From the NCBI GenBank assembly GCA_017306415.1, contig JAFKIL010000002.1:434001-498000 (forward strand): 64,000 bases of DNA. Direction: 5' to 3'. Made by a program: the position numbers and the translations under genes. Shown one piece after another: positions 1-8,868 of this stretch (position 1 is its first letter; the number at the start of each line of letters is the position of its first letter). The notes under the pieces were generated by a model, which had not been told where the DNA came from, did no database searches, and was given only the letters and a program-made list of their open reading frames with translations. The stretch comes from Microbacterium sp. Its GTDB lineage: Bacteria > Actinomycetota > Actinomycetes > Actinomycetales > Microbacteriaceae.

Positions 1-2055
1 CCGAACTCGCTCGACAACGACTTCCACACCGTTCCGACGATCCACATGGCGGACACGTACCGCGCCGCGATCCTGGCGTACGTGCAGGGCGGTGCGGACC
101 GCGAGGTCTCCCTCGTCGGCGCGAACGTGTCGCCGGATGTCACGCCGGTGCCGCAGGTCGCCGGGTTCTCGAGCCGCGGACCCATGCACGCCGGTGGCGA
201 GGACGTCCTCAAGCCCGACATCACCGCACCGGGCGTCGCGATCCTCGCGGCGACCAACAACCCGCAGGGCTCCGACCCGACCTGGGGCTTCCTCTCCGGG
301 ACGTCGATGGCCGCCCCGCACATCGCGGGACTGGCGGCGCTCTACCTCGGGGTGCATCCGACGGCGACGCCGTCCGAGATCAAGTCCGCGATGATGACCA
401 CCGCGTACGACACCAAGGACGCGAACGGCGCCACCTTCACGGACCCGTTCTCGCAGGGAGCGGGGCACGTGAACCCGCCGAAGTTCCTGAACCCCGGCCT
501 CCTGTACCTGAACGGCCCGTCCGACTGGGCGGCGTACGTGCAGGGCACCGGTGAAGCAGACTTCGGGGTCACGGCGATCGATCCGAGCGACCTCAACCTC
601 GCCTCGATCGCGATCGGCACGCTGTCCAAGCCGCAGACCGTCACCCGCACGGTGACGGCGACCACGGCGGGAACCTACACCGCATCGATCAGCGGCCTGG
701 CGGGCGTCACCGCCACCGTCTCGCCGTCGACCTTCACCATCGCCGCAGGGGCGACGCAGAAGTTCACGGTGACGTTCACGAAGACGACGGCGGCGGTCGA
801 GACCTACGCCACCGGCTTCCTCACCTGGACGAGCGGCAGCACCACCGTGCGCTCGCCGATCGCCGTCCAGCCGGTGACCGCGGATGCCCCGGCATCCGTC
901 TCCGGCCAGGGCGTCAGCGGCAGCATCCCGGTGAAGATCACCTCGGGCATCACCGGCAACATGGCGCTGGGCGTGAGCGGGCTCGCACCGATCACGCTCC
1001 TGAGCGACCCGGACAACCCCGTCACAGGCCACTCGGGCGACCAGAACTCCGGTGACGCGAACGGCGACGTGTGGTGGGAGGTGACGGTCCCGGCCGGCAC
1101 CAAGCTGTCCCAGTTCACGCTGGACACGACCAGCGCCGACGGCAACGACCTCGACCTGTTCGTGTACCACATGGCCAACGCGACGCAGTACGACCGCTCC
1201 TGGCAGTCGGCGACGGGCTCGGCCGACGAGCAGGTCACGATCGACAGCCCGCCGGCGGGCACCTACCGCGTGCAGGTCAACCTGTACAGCGTGCCCAACC
1301 CGACCACGTGGGACATGACGTACGCCAACGTGGCGCCGGGCGGCTCGCTCACCGCGACGCCGAACCCGCTGCCGGTGACCCAGAACCACGAGGCGACGTA
1401 CACGCTGAAGTGGTCGGGGCTGACGCCGAACCAGAAGTACCTCGGCCTGGTCACCTACGGCGACTCGACGGTGCGCACGCTCGTGAACGTCGACGCGGGC
1501 GCGACGCCGCCGACGGCGGTGGTGGCGCCGACGATCAGCGGCGACCCGAAGGTCGGGAAGACGCTGAAGACGACGGCGGGTTCGTGGAACCCGAACAACG
1601 TCACGGTCGCCTACCAGTGGCTGCGCAACGGCCAGCCGATCGCGAACGCCACGAAGCAGACGTACACCGTGGTGAAGGCCGACGCGGGGACGACGCTCTC
1701 CGTGCGGGTCACCGCGACGGCGGCCGGGAACGTCAACAAGGGCACGGCGGTCTCGAACGGGCTGTTCGTGAAGTACCCGTCGAAGCTCACGGTCACCATG
1801 AACCGCTACACCGGCACGTCGTCGCAGGCGTATGCGGTGACGGTCGCCGTGACCCCGTCCGGCGGACCCGCGGCGACCGGCCCGGTGACGGTGTACGTGG
1901 GCGCGAGGAAGTACACCGCGACGCTGAGTGCGGGGAAGGCGACGATCGCGCTCCCGACGCAGAAGCGCGGCATCCACATCGTCGTCGCCACCTACGGCGG
2001 CAGCGCCACGGTGGACGCCTCGGTGGGGATCTCGGGCTTCATCGTCCTGCGCTGA
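1..2055 (+). CDS. Secreted subtilisin-like (S8) serine peptidase, C-terminal part; 5' end outside the window
   Basis: The reading frame is open from base 1, so the start, signal peptide and the Asp and His catalytic residues lie upstream. The visible part opens with what looks like the end of a protease-associated (PA) insert, then FSSRGP, LKPDITAPGV and GTSMAAPH, the last holding the S8 nucleophile Ser. About 560 residues follow: a beta-sandwich (Fn3-like) segment, a PPC-like domain around DVWWEVTVPAGT and NDLDLFVY, and two Ig-like segments near the C terminus. This is the architecture of large secreted actinobacterial subtilases that digest extracellular protein. It has no C-terminal membrane anchor and carries a PA insert, so it is not a mycosin, despite lying about 11 kb from a type VII-like locus. 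A strong hairpin follows the stop. Family assignment is firm; the substrate is unknown. Confidence 0.9.
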   Translation, partial: PNSLDNDFHTVPTIHMADTYRAAILAYVQGGADREVSLVGANVSPDVTPVPQVAGFSSRGPMHAGGEDVLKPDITAPGVAILAATNNPQGSDPTWGFLSGTSMAAPHIAGLAALYLGVHPTATPSEIKSAMMTTAYDTKDANGATFTDPFSQGAGHVNPPKFLNPGLLYLNGPSDWAAYVQGTGEADFGVTAIDPSDLNLASIAIGTLSKPQTVTRTVTATTAGTYTASISGLAGVTATVSPSTFTIAAGATQKFTVTFTKTTAAVETYATGFLTWTSGSTTVRSPIAVQPVTADAPASVSGQGVSGSIPVKITSGITGNMALGVSGLAPITLLSDPDNPVTGHSGDQNSGDANGDVWWEVTVPAGTKLSQFTLDTTSADGNDLDLFVYHMANATQYDRSWQSATGSADEQVTIDSPPAGTYRVQVNLYSVPNPTTWDMTYANVAPGGSLTATPNPLPVTQNHEATYTLKWSGLTPNQKYLGLVTYGDSTVRTLVNVDAGATPPTAVVAPTISGDPKVGKTLKTTAGSWNPNNVTVAYQWLRNGQPIANATKQTYTVVKADAGTTLSVRVTATAAGNVNKGTAVSNGLFVKYPSKLTVTMNRYTGTSSQAYAVTVAVTPSGGPAATGPVTVYVGARKYTATLSAGKATIALPTQKRGIHIVVATYGGSATVDASVGISGFIVLR

Positions 2056-2061
2056 TCCGAC

Positions 2062-2097
2062 ACGAGGGCGCCCGGGCTCCGGCTCGGGCGCCCTCGT
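2062..2097 (+). terminator. Rho-independent-type hairpin after the subtilase
   Basis: A perfect 13-bp stem (2062-2074 with 2085-2097) and a 10-nt loop start 6 nt after the stop codon of the subtilase gene. There is no long T-run, as is usual in GC-rich actinobacteria. Confidence 0.75.
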
Positions 2098-2137
2098 CGT
2101 GCGCGGCCATAGCGCGGGGAGACCGGTCGCGGTCGCG

Positions 2138-2201
2138 GATTCAGGAGAAATCGACTCGCGGCGCCTCACGCGGAGCCGAAGGGGGCGTTTTCTCCTGAAT
2201 C
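2138..2201. repeat. Long inverted repeat E1 (13-bp arms, 38-nt spacer)
   Basis: The arm GATTCAGGAGAAA at 2138-2150 is repeated in perfect inverted orientation at 2189-2201. It lies between the subtilase terminator and the convergent pirin gene. The arms are AT-richer than the surroundings. It has the same design as the other long inverted repeats in this window (9711-9790, 26275-26371, 41501-41587, 43859-43956). Confidence 0.7.
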
Positions 2202-2268
2202 TGCAACCGGGTCCCGTCGGTACTGGGCGGGATGCCGCTCGTGCTCCGCCCGGCGGCGTGCGGCCCGG

Positions 2269-3303
2269 TCAGACGCGGCGGTGCCGGCGGGTGAGTCGGA
2301 TCGCGGGCAGTGGCGGCGCCGGGATGCGCTCCTCGCCGTGGCCGACCACGCGACCGAAGCGCGCGGCACCCGCCTCCCAGGCCGCGCGGGCCTCGGCGAT
2401 CTCGTCGTGCGTGCGAGCGACGAAGTTCCACCACATCACGATCTCGTCCTCGAACGGCTCGCCGCCGAGGAGGAAGACGGTCGCCCCGGTCTCGCTCGAC
2501 ACGACGACGTCGTCTCGGCCGAGGCCGAGGTAGAGCAGGTGCTCCGGCTCCAGCGCGGCGACATCGGATGCCCCGTCGCCCGGAGCGGGTGTGTCGTCGT
2601 CGCGGCGCACCGCCAGCCCCGCCTCGACCGACAGCGTGCCGTCGACGCCGACGAGTCCGTACTCCCACGCGGGCCGGAGCGGCAGCCGCACGCGCGTGCC
2701 GGCGGGGATGCGCAGCTCCGCGCCGACGATCGGCGTGTAGGCCGTCGCGGGGGATGCCACGCCGTCGATCTCGCCCATCACGACGATGCCGTACGCGTCG
2801 GCGCCGTCGAGCGCCGGGAGGTCGATCTCGGGCAGGCGCTCGTGCTGCTCGAACGCCGGCTCGCCGCGGCGACGCGACTCGGGCAGCGCCACCCAGAGCT
2901 GCAGGGCGTCGAGGGGGATGGGGTCGTCGCCCACCGAGTACTCGGAGTGCGCGATGCCGTCTCCGCTGGTCATCAGATTCAACTGACCCCGGCGGATGAC
3001 GACGTCGCTGCCGACCGCGTCGCGGTGACGTATGGTGCCCTCGAACGGCCACGTGACCGTCTGCAGCCCGATGTGCGGGTGCGGCTCGACGCGCATCGTC
3101 GTGGTCTGCGGACCGAACCGGTCGAGGAAGCACCACGCGCCGATCAGCGGGAGGTCGCGCTGCGGGAGGCTGCGGTGCACCTTCATCGCGCGCACGCCGC
3201 CGAGCGGCACCTCGCGTGCGGTCAGCAGCAGCGCACGCGGACCGTCGCACACGGCGGCGGTCTCGTCCGCCGCCGGCTCCAACTCGGCGTCGAGGCGCGT
3301 CAC
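2269..3303 (-). CDS. Pirin family protein
   Basis: 344 residues of the cupin-superfamily pirins, which bind a metal and act as quercetinase-like dioxygenases or redox-sensing cofactors. The family signatures are clear: GAWCFLDRFGP (residues 55-65), HPHIGLQTVTW with metal ligands His75 and His77, and HSEY with His119 and Glu121. A C-terminal cupin half follows (LGLGRDDVVVSSETGATVFLLGGEPF). The GTG at 3303 overlaps the stop of the upstream acetyltransferase gene in a GTGA junction, so the two are translationally coupled. The N-terminal 30 residues before the conserved core are somewhat long for the family. The frame stays open further upstream, but that extension only shadows the acetyltransferase gene. 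Substrate and role are unknown. Confidence 0.9.
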   Translation of the reverse strand: MTRLDAELEPAADETAAVCDGPRALLLTAREVPLGGVRAMKVHRSLPQRDLPLIGAWCFLDRFGPQTTTMRVEPHPHIGLQTVTWPFEGTIRHRDAVGSDVVIRRGQLNLMTSGDGIAHSEYSVGDDPIPLDALQLWVALPESRRRGEPAFEQHERLPEIDLPALDGADAYGIVVMGEIDGVASPATAYTPIVGAELRIPAGTRVRLPLRPAWEYGLVGVDGTLSVEAGLAVRRDDDTPAPGDGASDVAALEPEHLLYLGLGRDDVVVSSETGATVFLLGGEPFEDEIVMWWNFVARTHDEIAEARAAWEAGAARFGRVVGHGEERIPAPPLPAIRLTRRHRRV

Positions 3304-3623
3304 ACGCCCTCGCCCCCCGCAGACGCGTCCGGCCAGTCGATGTCGAGTCCGGGGACCTCGTTCTCCTGGAGGTAGCGCACCACGACCGGGCACAGCGGCA
3401 CGACCGTCTCGCCGCGGGCGGCGATGTCGGCGAGCGCCCGCCCGACGAGGATCCCGGCGAGCCCGCGTCCGCGGAACGACGGGATGATCAGCGTGTGGGG
3501 AAGGACGAGGCGCCCCTCCCGGTCCTGGCGGAACTCGGTGTACCCGCCCAGCGTGTCGCCCACGCGGATGACGTAGCGGTGCTCGGCGTCCTCGCGCTCC
3601 ACGGTCAGTTCGTCGTCGGACAT
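3300..3623 (-). CDS. Small GNAT-family N-acetyltransferase (YidJ/NATD1-like)
   Basis: 107 residues, the size of the one-domain GCN5-related acetyltransferases (Gtn/NATD1 class) that have only the acetyl-CoA binding core. The motif ...IIPSFRGRGLAGILVGRALADIAARG matches the pyrophosphate-binding loop (R/QxxGxG/A), and VVPLCPVVVRYLQ the following beta-alpha element. I chose the ATG at 3623 because GAGGGG at 3630-3635 is 6 nt upstream; an in-frame ATG at 3629 would touch the ribosome-binding site. It is first gene of a two-gene unit with pirin. A TACGTT -10-like box lies at about 3659-3664 on this strand. The acetyl acceptor is unknown. Confidence 0.85.
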   Translation of the reverse strand: MSDDELTVEREDAEHRYVIRVGDTLGGYTEFRQDREGRLVLPHTLIIPSFRGRGLAGILVGRALADIAARGETVVPLCPVVVRYLQENEVPGLDIDWPDASAGGEGV

Positions 3624-3739
3624 TCGCATCCCCTCGTCGGTGGCTCGTCGCTGGTTCCAACGTAGGTCTCGTGGGCGGTGTTCCGCGAGGGCGGTGTCGG
3701 CGGTCGGCGTTAGCCTCTTCCCCGACGGTCGTGCCCGCC

Positions 3740-3798
3740 GTCATCATGACTCGGAATGCATGCATTGCATGCAAGTCAAGTCACCGGTGCGGTAACGT
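3740..3798 (+). promoter_or_regulatory. Operator/promoter of the toxin-antitoxin pair
   Basis: Two copies of the self-complementary octamer TGCATGCA (3757-3764 and 3766-3773) separated by one T make a 17-bp symmetric block. GTCATCATGAC (3740-3750), also palindromic, sits just upstream. A TAACGT -10-like hexamer lies at 3793-3798 and AGGAGG precedes the antitoxin ATG. Ribbon-helix-helix antitoxins usually bind such repeated palindromes to repress their own operon, so this is the likely autoregulatory site. Binding is inferred. Confidence 0.6.
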
Positions 3799-3816
3799 GG
3801 GGTCAGGAGGGCAGAC

Positions 3817-4059
3817 ATGGGAATGCTGACGGTACGGAGTCTCGATCCCGTCGTCCAGGCGCGCTTGCGGGAGCGCGCCGCACGGCACGGACGGTCGATG
3901 GAAGCGGAGGCACGTGCCGTCATCGCCGCCGCGGTCATGCGCGAGGACGAGCCCATCGACCTCGCGAGACGGATCCGCCGCCATTTCGCCGACGATCCGA
4001 TCGAGCTCGAGATGCCCGACCGCACGGAGCGCCAGCGCCCGGTGGAGCTCACGGCGTGA
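3817..4059 (+). CDS. Antitoxin, FitA/VapB ribbon-helix-helix type
   Basis: 80 residues. The N-terminal stretch LTVRSLDPVVQARLRERAARHGRSMEAEARAVI is the typical FitA-like ribbon-helix-helix: a short beta strand followed by two helices with the RSxExE turn. The C-terminal 35 residues (IDLARRIRRHF... onward) should be the segment that wraps the toxin. The ATG has GGAGG 7 nt upstream. The gene overlaps the PIN toxin gene by 4 nt (GTGA), the standard antitoxin-first order. It should bind the palindromic block at 3757-3773 as repressor. Confidence 0.85.
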   Translation: MGMLTVRSLDPVVQARLRERAARHGRSMEAEARAVIAAAVMREDEPIDLARRIRRHFADDPIELEMPDRTERQRPVELTA

Positions 4060-4484
4060 TCGTCGTCGACACGAACGTCGTCTCCGCACTCATGTCCTCC
4101 CGGGCCGCTGCGCTCGACCCCTGGCTCGAGCGCATCGACGGCTCCAGCCTGTTCACGACCGCGATCACGCGCGCCGAGATCCGCTACGGAATAGCCCGTC
4201 TTCCAGACGGACGACGACGTGACGACCTCATGGCGCGCGCCGAGGCGCTGTTCGACGAGACGGCTGAGCGCATCCTGCCCTTCGATTCGGCGGCCGCTGA
4301 TCGCTATGGCCGCATCGTGGCGTCACGGGAGCGCGCGGGGCGTCCGATCTCGATCGCGGATGCTCAGATCGCGGCGATCGCGGCGGCGCATCGCGCCACG
4401 GTCGCGACGCGCAACACCGGGGACTTCACGGGTACAGGAGTGGGCGTGGTGGATCCGTTCGACCCGAGTGGGTGGACGGGGTGA
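4056..4484 (+). CDS. vapC: VapC/FitB-type PIN-domain toxin (ribonuclease)
   Basis: 142 residues covering one PIN domain. The metal-binding acidic residues are present: Asp5 in VVDTNVV, Glu41 in ITRAEIRYG, Asp102 in ISIADAQIA and Asp123 in ATRNTGDF. PIN toxins cleave RNA (tRNA or rRNA) when released from their antitoxin. The protein ends in the usual VVDPF strand. All four acidic positions are intact, so it should be active. It starts with GTG inside the antitoxin stop. The 3' end abuts recQ. The family is clear; the RNA target cannot be read from sequence. Confidence 0.9.
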   Translation: MIVVDTNVVSALMSSRAAALDPWLERIDGSSLFTTAITRAEIRYGIARLPDGRRRDDLMARAEALFDETAERILPFDSAAADRYGRIVASRERAGRPISIADAQIAAIAAAHRATVATRNTGDFTGTGVGVVDPFDPSGWTG

Positions 4485-6520
4485 GAGACGAGTACGCCGT
4501 ACCGGACGACGTGGGATTCGTCGGGGAGGACCCGTACGCCGGACTGCCGTGGGATCCGGACGACGAGTACGCGCCCCCGCCGGACGACGGGTTCGCTCCG
4601 CGGGATGCCGGGTCCGCCCCGCGCCGGTCCGGCGGAGCGCCGGCGCGATCCGCCGACCCCGTCCCGCAGCTGTTCGCCGGGTCTCCTCGCCGCGTCTTCA
4701 CCGGCGCCGACCCGCTCACGGTGCTGCACGAGGTGTACGGCTACGATGCGTTCCGCGGCGACCAGGCCGACATCGTCCGGCAGGTGATCGACGGCGGCGA
4801 CGCCGTCGTGCTGATGCCCACCGGCGGCGGCAAGAGCGTCACGTATCAGGTCCCGGCCCTCGTGCGACCGGGCACCGGCCTGGTCGTGAGCCCCCTCATC
4901 GCGCTCATGCACGATCAGGTCGAGGCGCTCGTCGCCAACGGCGTCAGGGCGGCGTTCCTCAACTCGACGCAGAGTCCGCCCGAGCGCGCCGCGGTCGAGC
5001 GCTCCTACCTCGCCGGCGACCTCGATCTCCTCTACGTGGCGCCCGAGCGCCTCAACGTCGCGCAGACCGCGGCTCTGCTGCAGCGCGGCCGGCTGAGCGT
5101 CATCGCGATCGACGAAGCCCACTGCGTGTCGCAATGGGGTCACGATTTCCGCCCCGACTACCTGGGCCTCGGCGATCTCGCCGAGCGCTTCCCTGGCGTG
5201 CCGCGCATGGCGCTCACCGCGACCGCGACGCGAGAGACCCACCGCGAGATCACCGAGCGGCTGCGCCTTCCCACCGCGCGGCACTTCGTCGCCAGCTTCG
5301 ACCGGCCGAACATCCAGTACCGGATCGAGCCCAAGGTCGATCAGCGCAAACAGCTGGTGGCCTTCATCTGCGCTCAGCCCGAGGGTGCGGCCGGTATCGT
5401 GTACGCCCTCAGCCGCAAGAGCGTGGAGCAGACCGCCGCGCACCTGCGCACGCAGGGGATCGACGCGCTCCCGTACCACGCCGGGCTCGATGCATCCGTC
5501 CGTGCGGCCAACCAGTCGCGCTTCCTCCGCGACGACGGGGTCGTCATGGTGGCCACGATCGCGTTCGGCATGGGCATCGACAAGCCCGACGTGCGCTTCG
5601 TCGCCCACATCGACCTGCCGAAGTCGGTGGAGGGGTACTACCAGGAGACGGGCCGCGCCGGGCGCGACGGCGAACCCGCCGTGGTGTGGATGGCGTACGG
5701 CCTCGGCGATGTGGTCCAGCAGCGGCGCCTCATCGACGCCTCTCCGGGTGACCGCACATTCAAGACGCGCCTCGGCCAGCACCTCGACGCGATGCTGGCG
5801 CTGTGCGAGACGGTGGGATGCCGGCGGCAGAACCTCCTCGCCTACTTCGGCGAGGAATCCGACCCCTGCGGCAACTGCGACACGTGCCTGACCCCGCCCG
5901 AGACGTGGGACGGACTCGTGCCGGCGCAGAAGCTGCTCTCGACGATCGTCCGCCTGCAGCGCGAGCGCGGGCAGGCGTACGGTGCCGGTCAGCTCGTCGA
6001 CATCCTCCGGGGGAGCTCGACCGAGCGGGTGCGCCAGCTGGGCCACGACACGCTCACGACGTTCGGCGTCGGCGCCGACCTGTCGGAGCAGGACTGGCGC
6101 AGCGTCGTCCGCCAGCTGCTCGCGCGAGGCCTGGTCGTCGCGCGCGGCGAGTACGGGACGCTGGCGCTGAGCGACGCGTCCGGGGGTGTGCTGCGGGGGG
6201 AGACCCCGGTGCCGCTGCGACGCGACGTGCTCGGCCGCGGAGGCGGTGGCGGAGGCGGGCGCTCGCGGCGGGCTGCGGCATCCGAGTCTCTGGATGCCGG
6301 GGATCGCGGCCTGTTCGAGGCGCTGCGGTCGTGGCGGTCGGGGCAGGCGAAGGAGCAGGGCGTGCCCGCGTACGTCGTCTTCGGTGACGCGACGCTGCGT
6401 GCCCTCGCGGAGCATCGCCCGGCGAGCCTCGCGGAGCTGGACGGCATCACGGGCATCGGGGCGAAGAAGCGCGAGGCGTACGGCGAAGCGGTGCTCGAGG
6501 TGGTCGCGACGCACGGCTGA
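4481..6520 (+). CDS. recQ: ATP-dependent DNA helicase RecQ
   Basis: A 3'-5' superfamily 2 helicase for recombination and replication-fork repair. Motifs are visible in order: LMPTGGGKSVTYQ (Walker A), LVVSPLIALMHDQV, AIDEAHCVSQWGHDFRPDY (DEAH and aromatic loop), MALTATAT, FGMGIDKPDVRFV and QETGRAGRDG. The four-Cys zinc site follows (CETVGC...CGNCDTC), then a winged helix, a Gly-rich linker (GRGGGGGGGRS) and a C-terminal HRDC domain with the GIGAKKREAYG turn. The roughly 85 residues before the helicase core are acidic and Pro-rich and not part of the usual fold. Start uncertain: GTG 4481 overlaps the vapC stop (GTGA); GTG 4472 is in frame, and a later start just before the core is possible. 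Confidence 0.92.
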   Translation: MRDEYAVPDDVGFVGEDPYAGLPWDPDDEYAPPPDDGFAPRDAGSAPRRSGGAPARSADPVPQLFAGSPRRVFTGADPLTVLHEVYGYDAFRGDQADIVRQVIDGGDAVVLMPTGGGKSVTYQVPALVRPGTGLVVSPLIALMHDQVEALVANGVRAAFLNSTQSPPERAAVERSYLAGDLDLLYVAPERLNVAQTAALLQRGRLSVIAIDEAHCVSQWGHDFRPDYLGLGDLAERFPGVPRMALTATATRETHREITERLRLPTARHFVASFDRPNIQYRIEPKVDQRKQLVAFICAQPEGAAGIVYALSRKSVEQTAAHLRTQGIDALPYHAGLDASVRAANQSRFLRDDGVVMVATIAFGMGIDKPDVRFVAHIDLPKSVEGYYQETGRAGRDGEPAVVWMAYGLGDVVQQRRLIDASPGDRTFKTRLGQHLDAMLALCETVGCRRQNLLAYFGEESDPCGNCDTCLTPPETWDGLVPAQKLLSTIVRLQRERGQAYGAGQLVDILRGSSTERVRQLGHDTLTTFGVGADLSEQDWRSVVRQLLARGLVVARGEYGTLALSDASGGVLRGETPVPLRRDVLGRGGGGGGGRSRRAAASESLDAGDRGLFEALRSWRSGQAKEQGVPAYVVFGDATLRALAEHRPASLAELDGITGIGAKKREAYGEAVLEVVATHG

Positions 6521-6550
6521 GCGGGCGTTCCCGCGGCGGCGCCCCGGCCC

Positions 6551-6587
6551 TAGGCTGGCGTCGCGGCCCGACGACGGTCCGCGACGC
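6551..6587 (+). promoter_or_regulatory. Probable fhs promoter with dyad in the leader
   Basis: TAGGCT at 6551-6556 fits the actinobacterial -10 consensus and would start transcription near 6563, giving a leader of about 65 nt. A 9-bp inverted repeat (6558-6566 with 6579-6587) overlaps the predicted start point, so it could act as an operator rather than an RNA hairpin. No clear -35 box. Confidence 0.4.
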
Positions 6588-6628
6588 GAGGGCTCGCGCC
6601 ACCCGTGCGGGCCGGAGAGGGTTCGACG

Positions 6629-8302
6629 ATGAGCCTCAGCAACATCGACATCGCACAGGCGGCCGAGCTGCTGCCCATCCAGGACGTGGCGGCCTCCCTC
6701 GGCATCCCCGACGACGCGCTCGTCCCCTACGGCCGGACGAAGGCGAAGGTGTCGCTCTCGTATCTGTCCGGCCTCGCCCACCGGCCCGAGGGCAGGCTCG
6801 TGCTCATGACGGCGGTCTCCCCGACGCCCGCCGGCGAGGGGAAGAGCACCACCACCGTCGGCCTCGGCGACGCCCTCACGCGCATCGGGCGGCGGGCCAT
6901 GATCTGCCTGCGCGAGCCGGCGCTCGGCCCGGTGTTCGGGATGAAGGGCGGCGCGGCCGGCGGCGGGTACGCGCAGGTCGTCCCGATGGAGGACATCAAC
7001 CTGCACTTCACCGGAGACTTCGCCGCGATCGCCGCCGCAGCGAACCTCCTGGCCGCGCTCATCGACAACCACATCCATCACGGCAACGAGCTCGGGATCG
7101 ACGTGCGGCGGGTGACGTGGCGGCGCGTGCTCGACGTCAACGACCGCGCCCTGCGCGACGTGGTGCTGGGCCTCGGCGGGACCGGCAACGGCTACCCGCG
7201 GGAGTCGGGCTTCGACATCGTCGTCGCGTCCGAGGTGATGGCGATCTTCTGCCTCGCCACCAGCCTCGCCGACCTCAAGGAGCGCCTCGGTGACATCGTC
7301 GTCGCCGCGACGCGGGACCGCCGGCCGATCCGCGCCCGCGACCTCCATGCCCACGGTGCGATGGCGGCGCTCCTGCGGGACGCGCTGGCCCCCAACCTGG
7401 TCCAGACGCTCGAGCACACCCCCGCGTTCGTCCACGGCGGGCCCTTCGCGAACATCGCGCACGGCTGCAACTCATACCTGGCGACGAGCTCGGCCCTCCG
7501 CCTGGCGGACTACGTCGTGACCGAGGCGGGGTTCGGTGCCGACCTCGGCGGGGAGAAGTTCGTCGACATCCTGTGCCGGTCGACCGGTCTGCGCCCCGCC
7601 GCGGCCGTGGTCGTCGCGACCGTCCGTGCCATGAAGTACCACGGCGGGGTCGCCGTCGCCGACCTGCCGACGGAAGATGTCGCGGCCCTCGAGCGCGGCA
7701 CCGTGAATCTCGAGCGCCACCTGCGGACGGTTCGCGAGACGTTCGGCATCCCGGCGGTGGTGGCGATCAACCACCGCACGGAGGACACCCCGGCCGAGCT
7801 CGCCGCGCTCGTCGCCGCCGCGGGGCGCTGCGGGGTGCGCGCGGTCGTCGCCCGCCACTTCGCCGAGGGCGGCGCCGGGGCCGAGGATCTCGCGCGGGAG
7901 GTCGTGCGGCTGTGCGCCGAGCCCTCCGAGCTGCAGTTCACCTACGCCGACGACGAAGGGCTGTGGGAGAAGATGCGCACGATCGCGCAGCGCATCTACG
8001 GCGCGGACGACATCTCGGCGTCGGGATCGGTGCGGGCGCAGATCCGTCGGCTGCAGGACGACGGCTACGGCGACCTGCCCCTGTGCGTGGCCAAGACGCA
8101 GTACTCCTTCTCCACCGACCCCGCGCTGCGCGGCGCCCCGACCGGGCACACCGTCGACGTGCGCGAGGTGCGGCTCGCGGCGGGCGCGCGGTTCGTCGTG
8201 ATGATCTGCGGCGACATCATGACGATGCCGGGGCTCCCGGCCGTCCCCGCCGCGGAGTCCATCGACGTGGACGAGGACGGCCGCATCGTCGGGCTGTTCT
8301 GA
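6629..8302 (+). CDS. fhs: Formate-tetrahydrofolate ligase
   Basis: 557 residues, the normal length for this homotetrameric enzyme, which makes 10-formyl-THF from formate, ATP and THF for one-carbon metabolism. Signatures: [13 protein letters not shown] (P-loop, about residue 67), [47 protein letters not shown] and [14 protein letters not shown]. The ATG at 6629 was chosen because GGAGAGG lies at 6613-6619. A GTG 24 nt upstream is in frame but has no ribosome-binding site. It stands alone between recQ and the peroxidase gene, with its own promoter-like box 73 nt upstream. Confidence 0.96.
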   Translation: MSLSNIDIAQAAELLPIQDVAASLGIPDDALVPYGRTKAKVSLSYLSGLAHRPEGRLVLMTAVSPTPAGEGKSTTTVGLGDALTRIGRRAMICLREPALGPVFGMKGGAAGGGYAQVVPMEDINLHFTGDFAAIAAAANLLAALIDNHIHHGNELGIDVRRVTWRRVLDVNDRALRDVVLGLGGTGNGYPRESGFDIVVASEVMAIFCLATSLADLKERLGDIVVAATRDRRPIRARDLHAHGAMAALLRDALAPNLVQTLEHTPAFVHGGPFANIAHGCNSYLATSSALRLADYVVTEAGFGADLGGEKFVDILCRSTGLRPAAAVVVATVRAMKYHGGVAVADLPTEDVAALERGTVNLERHLRTVRETFGIPAVVAINHRTEDTPAELAALVAAAGRCGVRAVVARHFAEGGAGAEDLAREVVRLCAEPSELQFTYADDEGLWEKMRTIAQRIYGADDISASGSVRAQIRRLQDDGYGDLPLCVAKTQYSFSTDPALRGAPTGHTVDVREVRLAAGARFVVMICGDIMTMPGLPAVPAAESIDVDEDGRIVGLF

Positions 8303-8332
8303 ACGTCCGCGGCATCCACGACGTGTCTTCCT

Positions 8333-8349
8333 CGGATCGGTCCGATCCG
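8333..8349. promoter_or_regulatory. 17-bp near-perfect palindrome upstream of the peroxidase gene
   Basis: CGGATCGG at 8333-8340 and CCGATCCG at 8342-8349 flank a single T, 35 nt before the ATG of the glutathione-peroxidase-family gene. The position and symmetry suit a repressor site; no T-run follows, so a terminator for fhs is less likely. No regulator is identified nearby. Confidence 0.4.
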
Positions 8350-8384
8350 GAAATGCCCCGACCCCCGCGGAGGTTGCACCACTC

Positions 8385-8867
8385 ATGACGCTGAACGACA
8401 TCCCCTTCCAGACGATGGACGGCACGACCGAGACGCTGGCGGACTACGAGGGAAAGGTGCTGCTCATCGTCAACGTCGCGTCCCGCTGCGGTCTGGCGCC
8501 CCAGTACGAGACGCTCGAGAAGCTGCAGAAGCAGTACGGCGAGCGCGGGTTCCAGGTGCTCGGCTTTCCGAGCAACCAGTTCCTGCAGGAGCTCGGCAGC
8601 AACGAGGCCATCAAGGAGTTCTGCTCTCTGACCTACGGTGTGACGTTCCCGGTCTTCGACCGCATCCGCGTCAACGGCCGCCACGAGCACCCGCTCTACA
8701 CCGAGCTGAAGAAGGCGAAGGATGCCGCCGGCAAGGCCGGCAAGGTCACCTGGAACTTCGAGAAATTCCTCGTCACGCCGTCCGGCGAGGTGAAGCGGTT
8801 CCGCCCGAAGACGGTTCCCGACGATCCCGCGGTGATCGCCGCGATCGAGGCGAACCTCCCCGGGTGA
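8385..8867 (+). CDS. Glutathione-peroxidase-family (thioredoxin-dependent) peroxidase
   Basis: 160 residues with a thioredoxin-like fold that reduces hydroperoxides. The peroxidatic Cys35 lies in NVASRCGLAPQY. The conserved FPCNQF motif reads FPSNQF here (Ser63), but Cys80 in KEFCSLTYGVTFPVF occupies the place of the resolving Cys of thioredoxin-dependent members. The Trp/Asn of the active site are in KVTWNFEKFLV. Actinobacteria of this type use mycothiol and thioredoxin rather than glutathione, so reduction by thioredoxin is the better guess. The stop lies one base from the convergent GH16-like gene, with no terminator between them. Confidence 0.9.
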   Translation: MTLNDIPFQTMDGTTETLADYEGKVLLIVNVASRCGLAPQYETLEKLQKQYGERGFQVLGFPSNQFLQELGSNEAIKEFCSLTYGVTFPVFDRIRVNGRHEHPLYTELKKAKDAAGKAGKVTWNFEKFLVTPSGEVKRFRPKTVPDDPAVIAAIEANLPG

Positions 8868-8868
8868 G

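Noticed and set aside
1-2055. Subtilase as a mycosin (MycP) for the type VII-like locus
   Set aside because: It has an apparent PA insert and long C-terminal beta domains, no C-terminal membrane helix, and is separated by ten unrelated genes.
2138-2201. E1 as the terminator of the subtilase gene
   Set aside because: A much better hairpin lies at 2062-2097, and E1 has a 38-nt loop that makes it a poor terminator.
6557-6628. THF or other riboswitch upstream of fhs
   Set aside because: Only one simple dyad is seen and it overlaps the predicted transcription start; no known aptamer core could be recognised.
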